A stretch of DNA of 49,664 nt from an uncultured Prevotellaceae bacterium (GTDB taxonomy: Bacteria > Bacteroidota > Bacteroidia > Bacteroidales > Bacteroidaceae). The stretch is from contig CACXQL010000030.1 of NCBI GenBank assembly GCA_902769805.1, positions 1 through 49,664 on the forward strand. The letters run 5' to 3'. Both the position numbers and the translations under genes were made by a program. Positions 36,780 to 45,110 of this stretch are shown here, in pieces. The stretch's first letter is position 1, and every line of letters begins with the position of its first letter. Under the pieces are notes generated by a model that was not told the DNA's origin, made no database searches, and saw nothing but the letters and a program-made list of their open reading frames with translations.

Positions 36780-37597
36780 GATATGTTGTCTTCTTCCTCT
36801 TCCTTTCGTTTCTTCTCCTCCGCCATCCGTTGGAAGTCTTTCTTCTGCAAGACGAAGTTGGAGCCGAGGTATTTCTCCCTCACGATAGGATTGACGGCAA
36901 GCTCGTCAGGACTACCTTGGAACAAGATACGTCCCTCAAACAACAGGTAGGCACGGTCTGTGATATTCAGTGTCTCATGTACGTTATGGTCAGTAATCAG
37001 AATACCGATATTACGATACTTCAACTGCCATACGATCTGCTGGATATCCTCTACGGCAATAGGGTCGACACCGGCAAACGGCTCGTCCAGCATAATGAAC
37101 TTCGGCTCGATGGCAAGACAACGCGCAATCTCTGTACGGCGACGCTCTCCTCCAGAGAGCTGGTCACCCTTGTTCTTACGCACCTTACCTAAGCGGAACT
37201 CCTTAATCAGACTCTCCAGCTTCTCCAACTGATAGTCACGAGGCTTACCTGTCATCTCCAATACGGAGAGGATATTATCCTCCACAGACATCTTGCGGAA
37301 CACAGAGTTCTCCTGTGCCAGATAGCCGATACCAGCACGGGCACGACGATATACTGGATAGTCTGTCACCTCCTCCTCACCCAGATAGACGTGGCCGCCA
37401 TTAGGAACAACCAGACCTGTCGTCATATAGAAAGAGGTGGTCTTACCAGCACCGTTAGGTCCTAACAGTCCTACTATCTCACCTTGTCGCACATTGAAAC
37501 TCACGTCATTGACCACCGTACGCTTGCCGTAAATCTTCACAAGCCCTTCGGTGCGGAGTACCAATTGCTCTTCCTGTCTATTTACTGTCTCGTCCAT
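36776..37597 (-). CDS. lptB: lipopolysaccharide ABC transporter ATP-binding protein
   Basis: 273 residues from the ATG at 37597 ([21 protein letters not shown]). Walker [13 protein letters not shown]-loop region, signature [11 protein letters not shown], Walker [17 protein letters not shown] and switch TDHNVHET match LptB, the cytoplasmic ATPase of the Lpt complex. The C-terminal ~20 residues are charged. The -7 box TATCTTTG at 37606-37613 ends 9 bp before the ATG, so the message has little or no leader; the upstream in-frame Met codons to 37636 overlap or precede the promoter. Confidence 0.93.
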   Translation of the reverse strand: MDETVNRQEEQLVLRTEGLVKIYGKRTVVNDVSFNVRQGEIVGLLGPNGAGKTTSFYMTTGLVVPNGGHVYLGEEEVTDYPVYRRARAGIGYLAQENSVFRKMSVEDNILSVLEMTGKPRDYQLEKLESLIKEFRLGKVRKNKGDQLSGGERRRTEIARCLAIEPKFIMLDEPFAGVDPIAVEDIQQIVWQLKYRNIGILITDHNVHETLNITDRAYLLFEGRILFQGSPDELAVNPIVREKYLGSNFVLQKKDFQRMAEEKKRKEEEEDNIS

Positions 37598-37605
37598 AAC
37601 GAGTG

Positions 37606-37637
37606 CAAAGATACGCATAAGTGAGAAGAAAACCAAA
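37606..37637 (-). promoter_or_regulatory. lptB promoter, within the dispersed repeat
   Basis: Leftward TTTG (37634-37637) and TATCTTTG (37606-37613), 20-bp spacer. The -33 and spacer are the conserved part of the repeat. Confidence 0.8.
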
Positions 37638-37850
37638 AGAATTTTGAGTTTTCTCGAACGTGAGTATCTTCGACGAAGTCAATGATAGTGCAAACCGAGC
37701 AAAGAACAAAATAAATTCATTTATTTTTTCTTTCGAGGTGCAGCCTATCTTCGACGAAGGTCAATGATACGCATAAGTGAGAAGAAAACCAAAAGAATTT
37801 TGAGTTTTCTCGAACGTGAGTATCTTCGACGAAGGTCAAAGATAGTGCAA
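37611..37850 (-). repeat. tandem array of a promoter-bearing repeat
   Basis: Two nearly identical 83-84-bp copies at 37611-37693 and 37767-37850, separated by an AT-rich module (37697-37735). Each 83-bp copy holds TTTG then 20 bp then a TAnnTTTG-like box, an inverted pair GAGAAGAAAACC/GAGTTTTCTC and a CTTCG-CGAAG stem. Only the copy next to lptB keeps the full -7 box; the inner ones read TATCATTG. Related copies: 3367-3430, 13905-13956 and 32671-32790 (inverted). Confidence 0.85.
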
Positions 37851-37852
37851 GA

Positions 37853-38473
37853 TCAGAAGAACTTCACAATCTCATCCAGATTCCTCCTGTCTGGGCGCTT
37901 CGGCTCCTCTGCCCTATAGCCAAGAGCGATGACAGCCATAACAGTCTCATTCCCTGGAATGGCGAAAAGCTCTCTCAACTTATCGGCATCACGCATACCC
38001 ATGATGAGGGTATCGAAGCCCATAGCCCTGGCTTTCAGTATCAGATAGCAGTTGCTCAGACCATTGTCGTAAGCTCCCCAGCCGTCACCGACCTCATTAG
38101 TCTGATTACCCTGGAAGAAGCCGGACTTACCACGCTCATAGGTAGAGACGATGAGCACTGGTGCATTCTTGATACGCTCTTTGTTACCACCAACCATATC
38201 CTGTACGGCTGCCAGTTTCTCGTTACTGATGGCAACATAGTATTTCGTCGGTTGCTGGTTAGCCCATGACGGGGCATCCTGCGCTGCCTTGATCAGTTCA
38301 CGGACCTCTGCCTCAGAGATCTTCTTCGAGGCATCATAGTTGCGGACACTTCTTCTGGAGGTGAACACTTCATCGAATGATGGTGATGTGGTGGCGACGG
38401 ATTCTACCTTCTGATAGCAGCCCGTCAGTGTTAATAGTGCAAAGAGTGCACCAACAGCAAATATCTTTTTCAT
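37853..38473 (-). CDS. nitroreductase-family lipoprotein
   Basis: 206 residues from the ATG at 38473. Signal peptide with lipobox: MKKIFAVGALFALLTLTGC; the Cys is lipid-modified. The mature part is a flavin-dependent nitroreductase (VFTSRRSVRNYDASKKISEA, then NQQPTKYYVAISNEKL and FDTLIMGMRDADKLREL). Such enzymes use FMN and NAD(P)H to reduce nitro or quinone compounds; a lipid-anchored, exported one is unusual because the cofactors are normally cytoplasmic. Same strand as ridA, with a gene remnant between them. Confidence 0.9.
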   Translation of the reverse strand: MKKIFAVGALFALLTLTGCYQKVESVATTSPSFDEVFTSRRSVRNYDASKKISEAEVRELIKAAQDAPSWANQQPTKYYVAISNEKLAAVQDMVGGNKERIKNAPVLIVSTYERGKSGFFQGNQTNEVGDGWGAYDNGLSNCYLILKARAMGFDTLIMGMRDADKLRELFAIPGNETVMAVIALGYRAEEPKRPDRRNLDEIVKFF

Positions 38474-38508
38474 TGCGTTATTATTTGATTGTGTGAATAA
38501 TCGGTGAG

Positions 38509-38645
38509 TTAAAGGACTGGGAGGATATGCTTCCATACGAGGTTAAGCTCACCCTGCAAGTCCTGGACATCGGAAGTGATGGCTATCACGGCATTCTTGT
38601 CTGGAACGACGATGATATACTGTCCTCTGTCTTCAAGTAGTTGGT
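38509..38645 (-). pseudogene. C-terminal remnant of a class C beta-lactamase-like serine hydrolase
   Basis: The leftward frame ending at 38509 (TAA) reads GQYIIVVPDKNAVIAITSD and continues VQDLQGELNLVWKHILPVL, matching the C-terminal strands and last helix of beta-lactamase-related serine hydrolases. No start codon or upstream frame exists: the ridA stop lies immediately before it (38648). About 40 codons survive, so it is a decayed or truncated gene, probably cut by a deletion that joined ridA to it. Confidence 0.72.
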
Positions 38646-38647
38646 TT

Positions 38648-39025
38648 TTATTGGAATGCTATAACCTCTATCTCCACGAGTGCCCCCTTGGGCAAAGTCT
38701 TCACCGCGACAGCAGAACGGGCAGGATATGGCTCTGTAAAGAACGACGCATAGACGGCATTCATATCTGCGAAATCATTCATGTCTGCCATGAACACTGT
38801 CGTCTTCACGACATTACCCATAGTCAACCCTGCCTCTTCTAATATCGCCTTTACGTTAAGCAGCGACTGACGGGTCTGTTCCTTGATACCGCCCTCCACA
38901 AGAAAACCCGTAGACGGATCGATGGGTATCTGTCCGGAGGTATATACGAGGTTTCCTACTTGTATAGCCTGACTATACGGACCGATGGCTGCAGGTGCCT
39001 GCTGGGTACTGATCACTTTTTTCAT
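38648..39025 (-). CDS. ridA: RidA family enamine/imine deaminase
   Basis: 125 residues from the ATG at 39025 ([20 protein letters not shown]). Hallmarks: [40 protein letters not shown] and [21 protein letters not shown], including the Arg that binds carboxylates. RidA hydrolyses reactive 2-aminoacrylate and related enamines. Upstream in-frame Met codons to 39070 overlap the -7 box TATTTTTG (39058-39065), so they are rejected. Divergent from the SDR gene. Confidence 0.93.
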   Translation of the reverse strand: MKKVISTQQAPAAIGPYSQAIQVGNLVYTSGQIPIDPSTGFLVEGGIKEQTRQSLLNVKAILEEAGLTMGNVVKTTVFMADMNDFADMNAVYASFFTEPYPARSAVAVKTLPKGALVEIEVIAFQ

Positions 39026-39057
39026 CGTAAAATTATAAAGTAATGTAATTATGCCTG

Positions 39058-39095
39058 CAAAAATAATCATATTTCAGCAATAATCACTATTTTTG
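39058..39095. promoter_or_regulatory. divergent promoters of ridA and the SDR gene
   Basis: TATTTTTG boxes at 39058-39065 (leftward, ridA) and 39088-39095 (rightward, SDR). Both -33 elements are degenerate. Confidence 0.55.
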
Positions 39096-39149
39096 CAATG
39101 AAATTATTTCAATTCGTTATCCATATTCAAGAACTTCATCAGATAAGAT

Positions 39150-39905
39150 ATGAATAAGACTATTTTAATTACAGGCGCAACAAGCGGTATCGGACTGGCA
39201 TGCGCAAGGAAATTCGCAGAGAATGGTGACAAAGTGATCCTGACAGGAAGAAATGAACAGCGGTTGGCAGAGATTCGTAAGACGCTCACAGACAAGGGGG
39301 CTCAAGTGCTGACCCTGGCCTTCGACGTGAGAGACAGCGAAAAAGCGAAGGAATATATCGACGGACTGCCTGCTGAGTGGAAGGAGATTGACGTACTGGT
39401 GAACAATGCAGGTCTGGCACTTGGGGTGGATCGAGAATACGAAGGTGACATAGAGGAGTGGAGTACTATGATTGATACGAACATCAAAGGACTGCTGACC
39501 ATGACACGCCTCATCGTTCCCGGCATGGTAGAGCGTAATCGCGGTCATATTATCAATATCGGTTCCGTGGCTGGTGATGCCGCATACGCTGGCGGCAGCG
39601 TGTACTGTGCCACGAAGGCTGCCGTAAAAGCTCTCTCCGACGGACTGCGTATCGACGTGATTGACACATCCATTCGCGTAACGAACCTGAAACCTGGTCT
39701 CGTAGAGACAAACTTCAGCAATATCCGCTTCCGTGGCGATAAGGAACGGGCAAAGAAACTCTATACAGGCATCAACCCCCTAACAGGTGATGACATCGCC
39801 GACGTAGCCGTCTATGCTGCCAACGCACCAGAGCATGTACAGATTGCAGAGGTGCTGATACTTGCTACTCATCAGGCGAGCGCCAATATGATTGTGAGGA
39901 AATAA
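39150..39905 (+). CDS. short-chain dehydrogenase/reductase (YdfG-like)
   Basis: 251 residues. Classical SDR motifs: NAD(P) loop ITGATSGIGLACARKFA, NNAGLALGVD, INIGSVAGDAAYAGGS and catalytic YCATKAAVKAL (YxxxK), followed by LKPGLVETNF. It matches YdfG-type serine 3-dehydrogenases and 3-hydroxy acid dehydrogenases; the exact substrate is uncertain. Tgt of a promoter at 39088-39095. Its stop faces the ccsBA-like gene 5 bp away. Confidence 0.88.
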   Translation: MNKTILITGATSGIGLACARKFAENGDKVILTGRNEQRLAEIRKTLTDKGAQVLTLAFDVRDSEKAKEYIDGLPAEWKEIDVLVNNAGLALGVDREYEGDIEEWSTMIDTNIKGLLTMTRLIVPGMVERNRGHIINIGSVAGDAAYAGGSVYCATKAAVKALSDGLRIDVIDTSIRVTNLKPGLVETNFSNIRFRGDKERAKKLYTGINPLTGDDIADVAVYAANAPEHVQIAEVLILATHQASANMIVRK

Positions 39906-39910
39906 TATGA

Positions 39911-41329
39911 CTACATATTATAGGTATGGGCACTTGCCCCTTGTGCCGCAGGGAGATAATTGACACCCCACCAACACATCTGCAGAAGGACAAAAGAGAT
40001 GATGATCATCCAGAGAGCAACACGCTCCTTGTGATGAGGGTAACGGCGGTAATGGATATAGACGAGATAGGAGAGCCAGGTGATGGCTGCCCATGTCTCT
40101 TTCGGATCCCATGACCAGTAATGTCCCCACGCTTCCTTGGCCCAGAAGGCACCAAACATCATACCGAAGGTCATGAAGATAAGACCGACATAGACAAGGT
40201 TGTCGATATTGTCTAACGACTGATGACTTTTTGCTTTTAGCAATGTCCACAATGCCATGACAAAAGCAACACCCATCAGGGAGTAGCAGACGATATACAC
40301 GAGGATATGTGGGAAAAACCATGGACTCTGCAAGGCTGGCACAAGATGTGTGGAACGGACGATCGGTATCAGATAGCTGACGACACACAGTGCCACAACG
40401 AAGAGGGCACCTATTGGCAGTAGCCGCTTCATGCGCCAATGTGTATAAACGACCAACAACAGCACTCCTGCCAGCATCATAAAGAAACCGGCATAGACCA
40501 GCGGCAGCCATGGGTCACTGACGAGTTCAAGTATCGATATCTGGCTCTTGGCACCCATATCAGTATCATAACCATACTGGTATATCTTCCATCCGTCAAC
40601 CTCGTATGGTTTGTTGACATCGACAACGGCTTCGATACTCTCACCCGCCTTGGTCTGGATATGTATCTCCGAAGCGAAGCGCTTAGGTTTCCCATCTTCG
40701 TAGGTCTCCATGATAAACTTCTTCAGCCCGATGATAATCGGCATTTCCTTAATGGCTCCATCTGCATCAAAGGCACGCCATTCTGACTCTCCGACGGTAG
40801 TTATCATCTTGACACGCTGCATATCGGCATTACCAAGGGTTGACGTAGATAAAGCAAGGAACAGACCGCAGTGAGCCAACAGGAAAGCGATATTCCGTAT
40901 GTTAGCATGACGTAGCAATATCCTGAAACGCTTCAAGGAAATAACACCCAGGATGAGCGTGACATAGACATAGATAAGCACGAAGGGCCAGAACGTCAGC
41001 ATATGACTGAACCATGTCCCATCGGACTGCTGTCTTGTCAATCCCATGATGATAGTGAGAACCGCTGCATATACCATCGCCGGAACAGCTGCCTGGTAGG
41101 TACCAATAAACTGGAAGGCATGTACTTTCGCTCGTAACCGATACACCAAGGCTATCAAGACAAAGAAGCTTCCAAGCACAATGCCATTGACAGGCCATGC
41201 GAAAGACTCCCACACGACAGATCCTATACTTAGTTCAAGAACCAGACCGATAATGACAATAGCGCCTCCTATCAGGAAGCCTTCTTTCATCGTCCAACCT
41301 TTTTTCTTTTCTTGTGCGTCCATATCCAT
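39911..41329 (-). CDS. cytochrome c biogenesis protein, ResB-CcsA fusion
   Basis: 472 residues with about ten membrane helices. The C-terminal half is CcsA/ResC: the heme-handling WD motif WGHYWSWDPKETWAAITWL. The first half is a shortened ResB/CcsB-like part with periplasmic loop EVDGWKIYQYGYDTDMG and then ISILELVSDPWLPLVYAG. Such fusions export heme and attach it to c-type apocytochromes. Starts with MDMDAQ; a -7 box TACCTTTG (41347-41354) is 18 bp upstream. A cobalamin riboswitch lies upstream on the same strand (41.6-41.8 kb), separated by a terminator. Confidence 0.9.
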   Translation of the reverse strand: MDMDAQEKKKGWTMKEGFLIGGAIVIIGLVLELSIGSVVWESFAWPVNGIVLGSFFVLIALVYRLRAKVHAFQFIGTYQAAVPAMVYAAVLTIIMGLTRQQSDGTWFSHMLTFWPFVLIYVYVTLILGVISLKRFRILLRHANIRNIAFLLAHCGLFLALSTSTLGNADMQRVKMITTVGESEWRAFDADGAIKEMPIIIGLKKFIMETYEDGKPKRFASEIHIQTKAGESIEAVVDVNKPYEVDGWKIYQYGYDTDMGAKSQISILELVSDPWLPLVYAGFFMMLAGVLLLVVYTHWRMKRLLPIGALFVVALCVVSYLIPIVRSTHLVPALQSPWFFPHILVYIVCYSLMGVAFVMALWTLLKAKSHQSLDNIDNLVYVGLIFMTFGMMFGAFWAKEAWGHYWSWDPKETWAAITWLSYLVYIHYRRYPHHKERVALWMIIISFVLLQMCWWGVNYLPAAQGASAHTYNM

Positions 41330-41346
41330 CTATGATAATATCCCTG

Positions 41347-41354
41347 CAAAGGTA
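41347..41354 (-). promoter_or_regulatory. ccsBA-like gene promoter, -7 box
   Basis: Leftward TACCTTTG; the ATG is 18 bp on. It allows expression independent of the riboswitch transcript. Confidence 0.6.
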
Positions 41355-41429
41355 CTAAATTAATTTGTCTTTCTCAATCCTTGGTCTCCCGAATGAAACA
41401 ATACAGATAATTATTTAAGTATAATTCAC

Positions 41430-41460
41430 TAAAAAACTGCTCCCTAAAAGAAAAGGGAGG
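41430..41460 (-). terminator. terminator after the cobalamin riboswitch transcript
   Basis: Leftward CTCCCT/AGGGAG hairpin (41440-41445 and 41454-41459) followed by GCAGTTTTTTAG. Confidence 0.8.
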
Positions 41461-41491
41461 TTGTGTCTCACGACAAACCACCCCGACAAAC

Positions 41492-41572
41492 TTATATAAT
41501 AATACACGTACGCGCGGAATGCGCTAGAGCCAAAAAGAAACACAAAGCTTGTCCTTCTTGATTATTGTCCAT
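41492..41572 (-). CDS. 26-codon ORF downstream of the cobalamin riboswitch
   Basis: The ATG at 41572 opens a frame reading MDNNQEGQALCFFLALAHSA and then RTCIII. It lies between the riboswitch and its terminator, after the short A/T-rich stretch AGTATTATTTT, without a clear Shine-Dalgarno (normal in Bacteroidota). It has a hydrophobic core, which would suit a small membrane peptide, but it may be untranslated. Confidence 0.35.
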   Translation of the reverse strand: MDNNQEGQALCFFLALAHSARTCIII

Positions 41573-41599
41573 AAAATAATACTTTCACCATATGTCCTT

Positions 41600-41800
41600 A
41601 CATCGAGGGCATTTAGCATTCTTACCGAAAAAGGCAGGTCTTCAGACTTTCCTCCACTCCCAGACGCCTTCTCACCCAAATGGGCAATGGCTCATGTCTG
41701 GAAGCCTAAATGGAGTTCACTGCTGCGGGACAGTCGGAGATTCTCACTCACATTCCCTTTTAATCGCGACTAAGCGAACCTTCATGGGCGATTCATCATG
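41600..41800 (-). promoter_or_regulatory. cobalamin (B12) riboswitch
   Basis: Leftward strand shows the conserved core TTAAAAGGGAATGTGAGTGA, then GAATCTCCGACTGTCCCGCA and, after a variable part, the B12 box AGTCTGAAGACCTGCC (41633-41648). Order and spacing match adenosyl/hydroxocobalamin riboswitches of Bacteroidota. Driven by TATCTTTG at 41812-41819. In this window no B12 transport or synthesis gene follows; a 26-codon ORF and a terminator do, and then ccsBA-like. Confidence 0.9.
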
Positions 41801-41811
41801 GAATCACGATG

Positions 41812-41819
41812 CAAAGATA
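41812..41819 (-). promoter_or_regulatory. promoter of the riboswitch transcript, -7 box
   Basis: Leftward TATCTTTG with TTTG 22 bp upstream. Confidence 0.6.
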
Positions 41820-41859
41820 GGACTTTTTCTGCAAATGAAAGCAAAAATAAGGAATTTAT

Positions 41860-41890
41860 TTTGTTCAACCCTTGCTTTTTTGTACCTTTG
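41860..41890 (+). promoter_or_regulatory. mlaE-mlaF promoter
   Basis: TTTG (41860-41863) and TACCTTTG (41883-41890), 19-bp spacer; the ATG at 41899 is only 9 bp past the -7 box, so the leader is very short. Confidence 0.85.
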
Positions 41891-41898
41891 CAGCAATT

Positions 41899-42651
41899 AT
41901 GATAAAGATACTGCATAAAGCACTGACAACATTCGGAAAATTCATCATGCTGATGGGGCGCACGTTCAAGCGTCCCGAGCGGTTGCGGATGTTTGCCAAA
42001 GAATATATCAAGGAGATGGCACAGTTAGGCGTCAACTCCATCGGTATCGTACTGTTGATATCATTCTTTATCGGTGCCGTGATCTGTATCCAGATGAAAC
42101 TGAACATCCAGAGTCCTTGGATGCCCCGTTGGGTAAGTGGCTATACGACGCGTGAGATTATGCTGTTGGAGTTCTCCAGCAGTATCATGTGTCTGATATT
42201 AGCAGGTAAGGTCGGCTCGAATATTGCATCGGAGATCGGTACGATGCGAGTGACACAGCAGATAGACGCTCTCGACATCATGGGAGTGAACTCTGCCAAT
42301 TACCTGATACTACCAAAGATTACTGCCATGCTGACTATCATGCCTATCCTCGTGATATTCTCGTCAGCCATGGGTATCATCGGTGCCTACGGTACGGCAT
42401 ATATCGGACATATCATTGTTCCTGACGACCTGACCTTAGGACTGCAACATGCATTCCAACCGTGGTTTGTGTGGATGAGTATCATCAAAAGCCTGTTCTT
42501 CGCCTTTATCATCTCTGCCGTCCCAGCATATTTCGGCTATACGGTAGAGGGAGGTTCCGTCAATGTGGGTAAGGCATCCACGGATGCTGTAGTCACCTCG
42601 AGTGTATTGATTCTCTGTAGTGATGTATTCTTAACACAGTTGTTGTCATGA
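41899..42651 (+). CDS. mlaE: MlaE-family lipid ABC transporter permease
   Basis: 250 residues from the ATG at 41899 (MIKILHKALTTFGKFIMLMG). Helices such as GIVLLISFFIGAVICIQMKL and a MlaE-type core LEFSSSIMCLILAGKVGSNIASEIGTMRVTQQIDALDIMG mark the permease of the Mla phospholipid-trafficking transporter. The ATG at 41872 is rejected because it precedes the -7 box (41883-41890). Stop overlaps the ATPase start by 4 bp. No MlaD-type MCE gene follows here. Confidence 0.92.
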   Translation: MIKILHKALTTFGKFIMLMGRTFKRPERLRMFAKEYIKEMAQLGVNSIGIVLLISFFIGAVICIQMKLNIQSPWMPRWVSGYTTREIMLLEFSSSIMCLILAGKVGSNIASEIGTMRVTQQIDALDIMGVNSANYLILPKITAMLTIMPILVIFSSAMGIIGAYGTAYIGHIIVPDDLTLGLQHAFQPWFVWMSIIKSLFFAFIISAVPAYFGYTVEGGSVNVGKASTDAVVTSSVLILCSDVFLTQLLS

Positions 42652-43442
42652 TTGAGGTAAAGAATCTTTGTAAGAGCTTTGACGGCATTGAGGTGCTAAA
42701 GGACATCAGTACGGTGTTTGAGAACGGTAAGACCAATTTGATTATCGGACAGAGTGGTAGCGGTAAGACGGTACTGATGAAGAACCTTGTGGGACTGTTT
42801 GAACCTACCAGTGGAGAGATCCTCTATGATGGACGTGATTTCGTCTCCATGTCGAAATACGATAAGATTCTGATGCGCCGGGAGATGGGTATGATATTCC
42901 AGAGTGCTGCCCTCTTCGACTCAATGACAGTATTGGAGAATGTGATGTTCCCGTTGGATATGTTTGCACCCATGACTCTCCGTGATCGTACTAAGCGTGC
43001 CATGGAATGTCTTGACCGTGTAAACTTAGTCGGGGCAGAGGATAAATACCCTGGCGAGATATCGGGTGGTATGCAGAAACGTGTGGCTATTGCTCGTGCC
43101 ATTGCACTCAATCCCAAGTATCTCTTCTGCGACGAGCCGAACAGCGGTCTTGACCCCAAGACTTCCTTAGTTATCGACGACCTGTTGCACAGCATCACAC
43201 AAGAGTTTAATATGACGACTATCATCAATACCCATGACATGAACTCTGTGACGACAATCGGTGAGAACATCATCTTTATCTATGAAGGTCATAAGGAATG
43301 GCAAGGGGTATCGGCAGACATCATGGGCTCTACCAATAAGAAGTTGACAGACTTTATCTTTGCCAGTGACTTGCTGAAAGAGATGCGCGAGGTCGTCAAC
43401 GCATCTTCCACGTCCCATTCCGCTGCACCATCGGGACAATAA
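42648..43442 (+). CDS. mlaF: MlaF-family lipid ABC transporter ATPase
   Basis: 264 residues. Walker A IIGQSGSGKTVLMKN, signature ISGGMQKRVAIARAIALNP, Walker B LFCDEPNSGLDPKTS and switch NTHDMNSVTTIG match MlaF. It powers phospholipid transport between inner and outer membranes. Coupled to mlaE (ATGA). The last 47 bp overlap the convergent lipoprotein gene (43396-43442). Confidence 0.93.
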   Translation: MIEVKNLCKSFDGIEVLKDISTVFENGKTNLIIGQSGSGKTVLMKNLVGLFEPTSGEILYDGRDFVSMSKYDKILMRREMGMIFQSAALFDSMTVLENVMFPLDMFAPMTLRDRTKRAMECLDRVNLVGAEDKYPGEISGGMQKRVAIARAIALNPKYLFCDEPNSGLDPKTSLVIDDLLHSITQEFNMTTIINTHDMNSVTTIGENIIFIYEGHKEWQGVSADIMGSTNKKLTDFIFASDLLKEMREVVNASSTSHSAAPSGQ

Positions 43443-43791
43443 CCTCCTCTTTGACGGAATCTTTGAAATGAAGTAACAGAAAGGCATGCATCAGTTGTTG
43501 CGTGTCGTCATACCGTACATTGGAAAGAGTCACATTGGCAACACCTTTATGTGTCTGTTCCAGTTGCTGCTTATACTGCTTGACAGCTACCAGCAACTGA
43601 ACACGATAGTATTGAGGCAGGGAGTCTGCATCAGCCTTTCCACCAATAAAAGCCTCATAGTCATTAGCCAACAAGCGGTCATAGTATTCCTTTGCCGCCC
43701 GTCCTGCCAGTTCTTCTTGAGTCTGTTCCTTCTGCTGAGTGCAAGCACACAACGTCAGGAATAATATCCCTACAAGGAAACTACGTATCAT
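43396..43791 (-). CDS. small lipoprotein of unknown function
   Basis: 131 residues. Lipoprotein signal [17 protein letters not shown] with lipobox LCAC; the mature protein ([20 protein letters not shown] and [20 protein letters not shown]) resembles small DUF4878/NTF2-like lipoproteins. Start overlaps the der stop by 4 bp, so it is co-translated with der. Its last 47 bp overlap mlaF in the opposite sense. Function unknown. Confidence 0.8.
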   Translation of the reverse strand: MIRSFLVGILFLTLCACTQQKEQTQEELAGRAAKEYYDRLLANDYEAFIGGKADADSLPQYYRVQLLVAVKQYKQQLEQTHKGVANVTLSNVRYDDTQQLMHAFLLLHFKDSVKEEVIVPMVQRNGTWKMR

Positions 43792-45101
43792 TTCTGTCTT
43801 ACGAAAACGTTAATCGGCGTTCCTGTCAAAGTCCAGTTCTCTCGCAACTTATTCTCCAAGAAACGCTTATAAGGCTCCTTTACATACTGTGGAAGGTTGG
43901 CATAGAAGATAAAGGTGGGAATCTGGGTATCAGGAACCTGTGACACATACTTGATCTTGATATACTTTCCCTTGATGGAGGGCGGTGGTGTTGCCTCTAT
44001 CAACGGCAGCATCACCTCGTTGAGCTTCGATGTTCCTATCTTGATAGTGCGATTCAGATAGACCTGTTTGGCTGTCTCCAACACCTTGAAGATACGTTGC
44101 TTAGTGACAGCAGAAGCGAAGATAATAGGGAAATCTACAAATGGAGCCATACGCTCACGGATGGCATTCTCGAAGGTTTTGATGGCAATCTGCGACTTGT
44201 CTTCCACTAAGTCCCATTTGTTGACCACGACCACCAGCGACTTATTATTCTTCTGTATCAACTGAAAGATATTCATATCCTGTGCTTCAATGCCACGCGT
44301 GGCATCAATCATCAAGATACAGACATCAGAGTTCTCTATGGCACGGATAGAACGCATCACACTATAGAACTCTAAATCCTCTGTCACTTTGTTCTTACGA
44401 CGGATACCTGCCGTGTCAACGAGATAGAAATCAAAACCGAACTTGTCGTATTTCGTATAGATGGAGTCACGCGTCGTACCAGCAATCTCTGTCACGATAT
44501 TACGGTCTTCGCCGATAAAGGCATTAATGATGCTCGACTTACCAGCGTTAGGACGACCGACAACGGCAAAACGGGGAGTGCCGTCCTCAAGGTCATCGAC
44601 CTCGTCAGTCTTCAGTTCCGACACGATGAAATCAAGCAAGTCACCTGTTCCACTGCCTGTCGCAGCACTGACACAATAGGGGTCACCGAGTCCGAGCTTA
44701 TAAAACTCATACTGTCCATAGAGATCCTTTCCGTCATCCGCCTTGTTGGCAACAAGGATAACAGGGAGTTTGGAGCGACGCAATATCTGCGCGACATCCA
44801 TATCCAGGTCTGTCAGACCATTCTTGATATCTACCAGGAAGAGTACTAAGTCTGCCTCCTCTGTGGCAACTACAACTTGTTTACGGATTTCCTCTTCAAA
44901 GATATCGTCACTGTTAACGACCCATCCGCCAGTGTCTACTACAGAGAACTCACGACCATTCCATTCACACTTTCCGTACTGACGGTCACGCGTGGTACCT
45001 GCCTCGTCGCTTACAATAGCACGACGAGAGTTAGTCAGTCTGTTAAATAAGGTGGACTTGCCGACATTCGGGCGTCCTACGATCGCTACTAAGTTTCCCA
45101 T
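43788..45101 (-). CDS. der: ribosome assembly GTPase Der (EngA)
   Basis: 437 residues with two tandem GTPase domains: G1 motifs [15 protein letters not shown] near the N-terminus and [15 protein letters not shown] around residue 180, each with its DTGG/DTAG and NKxD elements ([17 protein letters not shown]), and a KH-like C-terminal domain. It acts in assembly of the 50S subunit. It is preceded by era and a small exported protein in the same direction. Confidence 0.97.
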   Translation of the reverse strand: MGNLVAIVGRPNVGKSTLFNRLTNSRRAIVSDEAGTTRDRQYGKCEWNGREFSVVDTGGWVVNSDDIFEEEIRKQVVVATEEADLVLFLVDIKNGLTDLDMDVAQILRRSKLPVILVANKADDGKDLYGQYEFYKLGLGDPYCVSAATGSGTGDLLDFIVSELKTDEVDDLEDGTPRFAVVGRPNAGKSSIINAFIGEDRNIVTEIAGTTRDSIYTKYDKFGFDFYLVDTAGIRRKNKVTEDLEFYSVMRSIRAIENSDVCILMIDATRGIEAQDMNIFQLIQKNNKSLVVVVNKWDLVEDKSQIAIKTFENAIRERMAPFVDFPIIFASAVTKQRIFKVLETAKQVYLNRTIKIGTSKLNEVMLPLIEATPPPSIKGKYIKIKYVSQVPDTQIPTFIFYANLPQYVKEPYKRFLENKLRENWTLTGTPINVFVRQK

Positions 45102-45110
45102 AATGTCCGT

